The notes under the pieces: generated by a model
What the model saw: only the letters and a program-made list of their open reading frames with translations
Told to the model about the DNA's origin: nothing
Databases searched by the model: none
In this document: positions 57,926-64,000 of the stretch, one piece after another
How positions within the stretch are numbered: position 1 is the stretch's first letter
How the letters are laid out: each line of letters begins with the position of its first letter
Made by a program: the position numbers and the translations under genes
Assembly: GCA_946902985.2 (NCBI GenBank)
Contig: OX336388.2
Location: 366,841,387 to 366,905,386, forward strand
Source: Meconema thalassinum
Lineage: Eukaryota > Arthropoda > Insecta > Orthoptera > Tettigoniidae
Reading direction: 5' to 3'
Length of the DNA stretch: 64,000 nt

Positions 57926-58228
57926 TTATGACCGTGATACAGTTTCACTAGCTGGCAAGACGAACACTGACGCATAGACGGTATTTTTTGCCATGGCCAC
58001 TTGCTTATGGTGATCGTAATCCTTACAGGGTTGCAATTCACTCAACACAGGGTCTTGAGTCCATGATTTTGGTACATGTTGCCAGATTTCTTTCACTGCG
58101 TTGGCGGCTACATAATAAATGAACGACTTGGGGAGCGCCAAGAGTTCCTCTTTGGTAAAACTGTCTAGTTTCTTTTTGCACACAAAGAACTTGCCGATGG
58201 CTGTGGCCGTAGCATTGCCTTTCTCCAT
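57926..58228 (-). CDS. Small unknown protein (viral element)
   Basis: 100 residues from ATG 58228, beginning MEKGNATATAIGKFFVC. The middle has LLALPKSFIYYVAANAVKEI and SWTQDPVLSELQPCKDYDHH. The final residues may be out of frame: in another frame nearby (about 57975-57880) a CSSCQLVKLYHGHKSPCKDF stretch with a Cys/His cluster seems more protein-like. I do not recognise the family. It sits between PLA2 and the VDCQGF protein. Confidence 0.5.
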   Translation of the reverse strand: MEKGNATATAIGKFFVCKKKLDSFTKEELLALPKSFIYYVAANAVKEIWQHVPKSWTQDPVLSELQPCKDYDHHKQVAMAKNTVYASVFVLPASETVSRS

Positions 58229-58249
58229 GGTATCACGTGCTGTAGATGT

Positions 58250-58803
58250 TTACACGTCGCTTGTAGAAATCTCACTGGCGTCATTCACAGGTAAATCTTG
58301 AGTTATAATTTTGTTCAACAACTCCCAGCAGGCACGGGTGGTTAACCAATGAAAGAGATGCCACGCATGCGATAGGGCTGTATGGGTAATGTTGCCACAG
58401 GAACAAGTATCCATGAGCGATTGCAGGGAGGGGCAGCCCAACTCCATGAGGTCGATACATTGGCAGTAAGACGCCAAAAATGGTTGCAACCATTGACGTT
58501 TTTCATTACCTTTCACAAATACCACATTGGCCGAGGACAAGAGTGTGCTTTCATGAACACGTCCAAATATTTATAGGAAATGGTTCCGTGATTCCAGTCT
58601 AGTTGCCTATGATTTTCAATCCACTGGGTTTGTTTACGGTCTTTTTCACACAACAAATCAAAAGCATGGGGTGGTTTAAATAGCAAATGCGTAGCTTGCG
58701 ATATCCAAAACGTGGTGCAATCGATAATGGCCACTTGTTTAAATATAAATTTGTTTTCACCAATTTTAAACCCTTGGCAATCCACAATGAGTGTGCGCAA
58801 CAT
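58250..58803 (-). pseudogene. Conserved unknown protein with VDCQGF motif, frameshifted (viral element)
   Basis: ATG 58803 starts MLRTLIVDCQGFKIGENKFI, then ATHLLFKPPHAFDLL, WIENHRQLDWNHGTISYKYL. At about 58545 the frame changes and continues NVVFVKGNEKRQWLQPFL and MELGCPSLQSLM, with a Cys/His-rich end, CSCGNITHTAL, and a stop at 58250. I recognise this layout (VDCQGF, FKPP, VKG-EK-WL, LGCPSL) from uncharacterised proteins of arthropod viral or mobile elements. The fold might be nuclease-like but I cannot show active-site residues. Function unknown. Confidence 0.6.
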
Positions 58804-58951
58804 GTTGACGCTTGCCTGGACCAAGTTCAACTGACGACTGACTGACGATCGACCACTAAAGTGTGATCATGGCATGGGCTTACCTGCCATGCTAGTTTCA
58901 AATTGAGGTTAGGGTAGGACAGGGGGACATGCAAAAATAAGAATTTAATAA
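58804..58951. promoter_or_regulatory. Spacer between the BIR gene and the VDCQGF gene
   Basis: Short non-coding stretch. No clear TATA box on the minus strand, so it may be an internal part of a shared transcript. Confidence 0.25.
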
Positions 58952-59488
58952 TTACATCATTTTATTATCATAACACGTCTTACAGGCTTTTGTCATTTTG
59001 GGATAAGGACGATACCAACTGATACAACAATATAGTCTCTTGTGTTTGTTACGTCCATAACACCGATGATGTCCCAATGTCTCTAAACTAGGCGTTTTTG
59101 ATGGTGAGCTGCTCACCGAAGCGCCATGGATACCATACGGTCCACGTGTATCGTAACTTGTTTTTTTATCATTACCCAGGGACACAAGTGAGGGATAGCT
59201 TGAATGACAGGGTATATTTCCCACTTCCATTCTACACACGTAGGGGCAGGTGGGTGACCAGCGCTGATGTTCCTGCATGGGTTCATCGCCCTCCTGACAT
59301 TGGTCTATGATGATGGAACAAAAGGCACATTTCACTTCATCTCTTGTTTTTAAATAGTAGAATCCAGCGGCCGCCATGGCTTGAGGGTTTATGAAAGGCA
59401 CCGGCCACGTGGCAAAAGTCTTGAAACGTTGTTCCTCAGAGTTTAAATTCATGGATGTAACGTCTCTTGAGGCTTTAAAGTAAGACAT
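58952..59488 (-). CDS. BIR-domain (IAP-like) protein with incomplete RING (viral element)
   Basis: 178 residues from ATG 59488. Residues about 20-85 are one BIR: EEQRFKTFATWP, AAAGFYYL, CAFC at 54-57, then EPMQEHQRWSPTCPYV with H74 and C81. The four zinc ligands C54, C57, H74 and C81 are present, but the usual tryptophan before GDEP is replaced. The middle (90-140) is low complexity. The C-terminus, ACKTCYDNKMM, looks like the first Cys-X2-Cys of a RING and then stops, so the RING is truncated. BIR-RING proteins of insect viruses block apoptosis. Here only the BIR could act. It lies next to the capsid gene. Confidence 0.8.
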   Translation of the reverse strand: MSYFKASRDVTSMNLNSEEQRFKTFATWPVPFINPQAMAAAGFYYLKTRDEVKCAFCSIIIDQCQEGDEPMQEHQRWSPTCPYVCRMEVGNIPCHSSYPSLVSLGNDKKTSYDTRGPYGIHGASVSSSPSKTPSLETLGHHRCYGRNKHKRLYCCISWYRPYPKMTKACKTCYDNKMM

Positions 59489-59587
59489 GACTGATCGGCT
59501 TGACGTGGGTTGAGCTGTTATTTATACACTCGTCACTTGGTTGTACAGTGGATAATAGTTGACTTGTTTGTGATGAATAATCAAACA

Positions 59588-60750
59588 TTAGGCCGTCGTA
59601 TTGGATGGTACATTGTCATGCGTTTCAAAATCTAGTCGAATGTCGATATTGGATGGCTTGACAGACTCTTTCAGGAAAGTACAGTCAAATACAATCAGTG
59701 GCGCTCTTGCCTTAAACGCTTGGGGTAGTAGCATGGGGCCGTTCTCTTTTTGATAATACGACCATCGAAATTTAGAAAACAAGTCGTACAGGGGGCCAAA
59801 CTTATTTTTTGAAAAATCCAAATCCAGTCCTTCATAGGGAAACACGGCTCCGTTGAGGAAAAGACGTGCATTTCTCAATTGCAGGTGATCAAATTGCGTG
59901 GCGTCTTTGGTTTGTTGATACTTGCGATTCGTTTGAAAACCCACGATCAGGTAGAGAGGTCTCTCTGTATAGCGAGCTGTTTTTACAGACCAACTGTGTG
60001 TGTTGGTGGTGGGCAATGGCGGATACTCATGGAGTGCCCAGCTTCTAAATTCCATGGGTAGAGGCATATCTCTCTTCACCATTTTGAGTATATCCAGTTT
60101 TTTGCTATCGTAAGGCTCACATGAGGCACTTTCCATAGCAAGCGTTGTAGTTGAATTTTTGAATCGACGGGGGCATTGTTGGCTCCCTTGAGTGCATTAT
60201 TATCACTCCTGTCTCTCACTAGATAAAGCACTTGCCTTGCGTTGACCACAATGCGTTGGTGATCTTCGGCAAAGCCTAAAATCAGTTTAAGAGGTAAATA
60301 TCCAGTAAAGGTCCCATAAGTGTGTATCATCCAGTCATTGGTCGAGTCAGGACACCAACCTGCCATGCAAAGTGTTTTACCTTCTTCCTCACTATAAGAG
60401 GGGTATAGTTTCGTGACACTGGAAATGCCCACATTTCGAGTGCTATCCACCACGATATCGTTAATGACATACCGCACTTCAGAAAACAGAAAGGCCAAAC
60501 CATGGTTGGCCAACTTGGATGTGGTGGGTGTAGAGCCATCGGCTTTGGTGAGCCGACCTTCAATCTGAATGACACTTTCATGCGGTAGGGTGTAAATATC
60601 TTGGTTGTTGATAACAAATTGAATTTCATCATTGTTATTGAGTCCAGGTGTTTGAGCTTGATAGGAATAGAGATCAATTCTTACCAGTCCTGGTTGCTCC
60701 TCGATGCGGTTCGCTATCTCTAGGATAGAATTCATCATGAGGGTTGACAT
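59588..60750 (-). pseudogene. Major capsid protein, double-jelly-roll type (adintovirus/Polinton-like), frameshifted
   Basis: ATG 60750 begins MSTLMMNSILEIANRIEE. The first part (60750-about 60105) includes DIYTLPHESVIQIEGRLTKA, GLAFLFSEVRYVINDIVVDS and KIQLQRLLWKVPHV. The frame then changes and the second part runs to 59588 with MPLPMEFRSWALHEYPPLP, WSVKTARYTERPLYLIV, LRNARLFLNGAVFPYEGLDL and IDIRLDFETHDN. These blocks match the capsid protein of adintovirus-like elements, which forms the hexon-type shell. About 390 codons in total. The single frame change at about 60105 means this copy cannot make the full protein. Confidence 0.72.
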
Positions 60751-60862
60751 GGTAACCCAAATGCTGTAAAATCTGCTTGCCTTGAGATGTTAACGTGTAT
60801 TCACGTGGCAAATAACTAACACCATTCCTAGACGGTGTTGTTGCTTTATACACAAACTTCAT
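60674..60862 (-). CDS. Small overlapping ORF (viral element)
   Basis: 62 residues from ATG 60862 (MKFVYKATTPSRNGVSYL, then LTSQGKQILQHLGYHVNP). Its start overlaps the stop of the upstream penton-like frame (ATGA), and its end overlaps the capsid start at 60750. Such tight packing suggests a real gene, but it could be a decayed part of either neighbour. Family unknown. Confidence 0.4.
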   Translation of the reverse strand: MKFVYKATTPSRNGVSYLPREYTLTSQGKQILQHLGYHVNPHDEFYPRDSEPHRGATRTGKN

Positions 60863-61580
60863 AGTGGCTTTACCACCAACTTGTAAGTCACTGGTGTGGT
60901 AGAATCTAGATCAATGAGTTGTTGATCTCTATTGATCAGTCTTAATGTTATATTACTAATACTATCGACAGCCACAGAATGAAAAAGCACCACTGGAGGG
61001 TTTTCACGAATAATATACCCATTGGGCGATGTCACAATAAAGTCATAAAGCGAATGCGATGGTTCTTGATTGGTGTACACTTGGCTAATAATATTACACG
61101 TCACCGACACATGATGGTCCTCAATGAATTTCACTTCATGGTCCGATTCATGTTTTTGTTGGGCTCCAACACACGTGGTTTAAATCCTAGTAATGGACCA
61201 ATGGAATCGGGGTGTGTTTTAAAGTCAATGTTGATGGTAGAGAAAATACTGCTGCGATGAGTGTTGGTATTGCCTACAAGTTCAAACTTGTGCGTTCCGT
61301 CAAGAAATGACTTTAAACCATACTCATTGATCAACACCGCATAAATGTGTTCATAAATGTCATCGATCGTGTATCCACCAGAGTTCAAGGTGAGCACAGA
61401 ATCATCATAGTAAAACTTGTTGTTCACATTTTCACGTTTGTTGTATATTCGATTGTACGTTTCAAGAGAAACAAGTCCTAAACCATAGGGGTTTTCACTG
61501 AATTCGATAGGCGGGTAAAAGTCTAGGCTGACTTCAGGTCCACGTCCATGCAGTGTAAACGATTTACTTTCTGACGACAT
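60859..61580 (-). pseudogene. Penton/minor-capsid-like protein, frameshifted (viral element)
   Basis: Probable start ATG 61580 (MSSESKSFTLHGRGPEVSLD), in the same frame as the protease ORF. Blocks are FYPPIEFSENPYGLGLVSLE, FYYDDSVLTLNSGGYTIDDI and DFKTHPDSIGPLLGFKPRVL. Near 61140 coding moves to another frame and ends with VDSISNITLRLINRDQQLID and a stop at 60859. I recognise this protein as common in arthropod adintovirus-like elements, where it is thought to be a vertex or minor capsid protein. The frame has no stop between it and the protease. Confidence 0.65.
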
Positions 61581-62312
61581 ACTGGTGGCGTTTTTGCTTA
61601 TGCTGCGTCTTATATAAAAAACTAAACACAAATGTCCACACTGTTGGCTGTTAAACGTTTGCTCTCGATTCACATTATAATATATCTTGATCCTGTTTCC
61701 AAAATAGGTCACTAGTTCCATGGGCGGAGGCAAATTCCCAAAACTGTCAAAGTACCATACAATGGATCCCTCTTTGACATAAGCTACATAATGCGTTCCT
61801 GGTCCTCGGTGATCATCCAAATTGACAACAGCACATTCCTGTTTCCAGGGTCGTGGGGGTAATTGGTTTACCATAAACACACCTCGAAAATGAGAAAGCT
61901 TAAGTTGTTTAGCATAGCTTTCAACTTGTAGTTGCGTCAGGGCATGTCTTGCTATGGCTGAGGTTAAAATTTTTTTTTTAATACTTCGAAATGGTGAAAT
62001 CCCAAATCCTTGTTGATAAAAGGCTGGCTTTAAATTGGCATTTCTAGCCCCCATGGCAATCGCTTCCATCGTTTCAATGTGTCGCTGACTTTCTCTGAGT
62101 TGTTGCTTGCCCTGCTGCGCGGCTTTAATGGTTTTCGCCACTGCACTGGAACCGCCCAAAAATGAACCCAGAGCAGCCAAACTGGCAAATAATGCAGCTA
62201 AAAATCCCGCTCGTTTGGGGACGGGAATCACTCGCCCTTGGTTTGAAACCCGTCGCCGACGCTTTGGAGTAACATGTCTCTGTGCTGCTCGAGAGGCTTT
62301 CCTTATGGTCAA
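61581..62312 (-). CDS. pVI/pX-like segment plus adenain-type cysteine protease (viral element)
   Basis: Minus-strand frame with no upstream ATG; the first ATG is at residue 82, so the start is lost or lies in another frame. Residues 14-35 are basic (TPKRRRRVSNQGRVIPVPKR). Residues 36-60 are a hydrophobic stretch (AGFLAALFASLAALGSFLGG), followed by an amphipathic KAAQQGKQQLRESQRHIETM. These resemble the membrane-active pVI/pX minor proteins of adenovirus-like viruses. Residues 130-232 resemble adenain: LKLSHFRGVFMVNQLP, GTHYVAYVK with H174, WYFDSFG with D189, and SQQCGHLCLVF with Q224 and C225. The protease of this family matures capsid proteins. Its catalytic His, Asp, Gln and Cys all remain. 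It joins without a stop to the penton-like segment at 61580. Confidence 0.78.
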
Positions 62313-62431
62313 TATATTATTTTTTCTTTTTTCTTTCGCAAGGACTTGTCCACGAATGTCTTAAGCCCAGGCTTTGCCAAGGACAAAGTCCTTTTTTTAG
62401 TCTTTCTCACCGCATACATTTGTTTCACCAT
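62310..62431 (-). CDS. Small basic ORF upstream of the pVI-like segment
   Basis: 40 residues from ATG 62431 (MVKQMYAVRKTKKRTLSL, then KPGLKTFVDKSLRKKKEK). It ends at the stop TGA just where the pVI-like frame begins. It is rich in Lys and Arg. It could be a core-like peptide, or the real start of the next protein separated by an A-tract frame change near 62330. Confidence 0.45.
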
Positions 62432-62490
62432 GATGATAATGACCAACAACCTTTCACAAGAAAGTTTAAATCACAATTAACGTCAGATTG

Positions 62491-63210
62491 TTATTTCATG
62501 GCTGTATATTCCAATTCCACATAAAGTGGGAAATCGTTTATGGTTTTTCCCGCTTGCTTTTCATCCCATGTCAACATGAGATGAAAGGATAATTCGTCAC
62601 CTGCATTGACCATTTCATGGTTATGGATCAACATCCTATGACCATTTATCTTTATTTGTAAATGGTTCTCATCAGGTATGGCATATTTGATGTGAATGGT
62701 TCCATCATAGTGTAATCGATAGTTGCTTAAACCCGAAGCAAGCACATAGGTCAAGTACTGATCATGGACTAGCGGTAAATGGTTTCTGTCATTCACAGGT
62801 TTTTCATTTGTCAGATACACTAAAAATACATATGGGATAAATTTATAAAGCCTTTTCATTGCATAGGTCATGTAACGCTTGGTACAAACATCGTCTTCGT
62901 CTTTTGGGTCTTCCACGTGAATAATCCGATGGTGATTAGCGCTATAGCCATTCACCGTAAGCTGGGGCACTTTGTCATAAAAATCATACACTTTGTTATC
63001 CACATACTTTATCGTAGTAACGTCTGTAGACACTTGAGGATGTTTTACATGGGTTAACCGCTTTCCCTTAAAGTCATAATCTCCCTGTTTTGTGCGTGGC
63101 TCTACTGACCTATCCACATAGTGTTTATTAGCAGGATCTGTTTCTTGTTTCGGATCATGTATGGGGACAGGCCTAGCTTCGGCCATCAACGGACGTCCAA
63201 AGACATACAT
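62491..63210 (-). CDS. Fibre-like protein (viral element)
   Basis: 240 residues from ATG 63210 (the earlier TTG is unlikely). The first 120 residues have three degenerate repeats of a phage/virus fibre type: IHDPKQETDPANKHYVD, LTHVKHPQVSTDVTTIKYVD and IHVEDPKDEDDVCTKRYM. Each ends with a Tyr-Val/Met step, as in triple-stranded fibre shafts. The remainder (LYKFIPYVFLVYLTNEKPV, KYAIPDENHLQIKI, INDFPLYVELEYTA) is beta-rich and suits a distal head. Attachment to cells would be its role. The frame is intact. It is divergent from PolB and ATPase and faces away from the ATPase at 63303. Confidence 0.68.
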   Translation of the reverse strand: MYVFGRPLMAEARPVPIHDPKQETDPANKHYVDRSVEPRTKQGDYDFKGKRLTHVKHPQVSTDVTTIKYVDNKVYDFYDKVPQLTVNGYSANHHRIIHVEDPKDEDDVCTKRYMTYAMKRLYKFIPYVFLVYLTNEKPVNDRNHLPLVHDQYLTYVLASGLSNYRLHYDGTIHIKYAIPDENHLQIKINGHRMLIHNHEMVNAGDELSFHLMLTWDEKQAGKTINDFPLYVELEYTAMK

Positions 63211-63302
63211 CGTCAACCTGTAGTACCAGTCTACTGTTTCTATGACAAGGTTCGGTGTCCTGTATATAGACAGCCTGCTAGCCTGTCTAAGCCTTAGTTG
63301 AA
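63211..63302. promoter_or_regulatory. Divergent intergenic region between fibre-like gene and ATPase
   Basis: About 90 bases between the two start codons on opposite strands. A weak TGTATATAGAC lies near 63259, which could serve either direction. Confidence 0.3.
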
Positions 63303-64000
63303 ATGAAGATTACTAAGCAGCAAGAGTCATTCCCCGTGGGGGACATGGTTTCCCATCTCTGTCCCACATCACGTGAATAACGCCATGGTTTACTGTTTCC
63401 ATCTTCCATTCGCTACATCATTGTGGGGCCTTCCGGCTGTGGAAAGACTAATCTTTTGCTAACGCTCATTACAGCGCCCAATGGTCTGCGTTTTCAAAAT
63501 ATTTATATTTTTGCAAAATCTCTCTACCAACCCCTCTACGTGTTTTTGGATCAAGTCATGTCTGGATTACAAAAAGAGAATATGGGTTATTTTAAATTTT
63601 CCATGCAAGAAAATGTGATTTCACCGGATGAGGTAAAGCCTGATTCACTCATGATTTTCGATGATGTATCCACTGAACGTCAAGGTATCATTCAAAGCTA
63701 TTTCAGCATGGGTCGACACAAACATATCGATTGCTTCTATCTTGGACAAACGTATTCTAAAATGTCCAAACAGTTGAATCGTGACAATGCCAATGTCATT
63801 GTTTTATTTCGCCAGGACGAGATGAACAGTCGTCACATTTATAATGAACATGTGAATCCGGATATGACCTTTCAAATGTTTACAGAACTGTGTGCCAAGT
63901 GCTGGAACACTCAACGTCATGCCTGTTTAGTGATTGACAAACAAAGTGAACTCAACCAAGGACGGTATCACTTAGGCTTTGATCATTTTATTGCTATTTA
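63303..64000 (+). pseudogene. FtsK/A32-type DNA packaging ATPase, partial at the window edge, one in-frame stop
   Basis: ATG 63303 opens MKITKQQESFPVGD. A TAA at 63378-63380 interrupts it; past the stop the same frame is open to the end of the window. Walker A is GPSGCGKT at 63426-63449 and Walker B LMIFDDV at 63648-63668. Then come IIQSYFSMGRHKHIDCFYLG and NANVIVLFRQDEMNSRHI. These match packaging ATPases of Polintons, adintoviruses and other double-jelly-roll viruses, which pump the genome into the capsid. The TAA lies before the ATPase core, so an internal start is possible but the first ATG past it is at about residue 70 (near 63560). The C-terminus is beyond the window. Confidence 0.86.

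Noticed and set aside
58513..58830. Start of the VDCQGF protein at 58830
   Set aside because: That position is a TTG; the first ATG in frame is at 58803, just before the conserved block.
47000..64000. Complete, replication-ready virus
   Set aside because: PolB, capsid, penton-like and ATPase frames are interrupted, two transposons split the element, and one end and any integrase are not in the window.

Overview
The window looks like repeat-dense, gene-poor nuclear DNA from an arthropod, most likely an insect with a large genome. The evidence is tRNA-derived SINEs, Jockey/CR1-type and RTE-like LINEs, mariner, piggyBac and Mutator-like relics, a Penelope-like element with a GIY-YIG domain, a Helitron, and microsatellite-bearing Helentron-like repeats. 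I found no ordinary host gene and no real RNA gene. Species cannot be named from this sequence.

1-16.8 kb is a field of decayed transposons: a C/T-rich LINE (1-2966), a Helentron-like repeat (3328-5137), an internally deleted mariner (8149-9014), a piggyBac relic with a SINE inside (9626-10634), facing RTE-like LINE ends (11.9-13.2 kb), and several SINEs whose target duplications can be read.

17.0-36.5 kb is one minus-strand LINE taken apart by nested insertions. ORF1 (PHD finger plus coiled coil) and ORF2 (endonuclease, RT) are scattered over about 16 kb. Inside it are a piggyBac-type element (33758-34723), a Helitron (23347-33122, TC...CTAG with 3' hairpin, A^T target) and a Helentron-like element (20712-22237). 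The Helitron itself holds a 2.7-kb palindrome of two inverted Penelope-like copies, a TIR element carrying other Helitron coding remains, a SINE and an RTE-like LINE with a 27-bp target duplication. At several of these joins the LINE or helicase reading frame continues across the insertion, so the element ends are fixed to within about a base.

36.5-47 kb holds more Helentron-like elements (one inside the terminal palindrome of another), a 31-bp tandem repeat and a broken Mutator-like transposase.

47.5-64 kb is the main discovery: an endogenous Polinton/adintovirus-like viral element that runs off the right edge. On the plus strand it has a protein-primed-type family B DNA polymerase (two frameshifts) and the start of a packaging ATPase. 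A minus-strand cluster between them encodes a parvovirus-type phospholipase A2, two unknown proteins, a BIR (IAP-like) protein, a double-jelly-roll-type capsid protein, a penton-like protein, an ORF joining a pVI/pX-like segment to an adenain-type cysteine protease, and a fibre-like protein. Together these suggest replication, capsid assembly and maturation, packaging, membrane penetration and apoptosis control. Two head-to-tail Helentron-like elements (51925-56511) split it. Frameshifts and a stop show that this copy is decayed.

The Helentron-like families contain tandem ~290-bp units that repeatedly carry AAGATGGCGGC, the YY1/Pho-type consensus. This may be a regulatory load spread through the genome.
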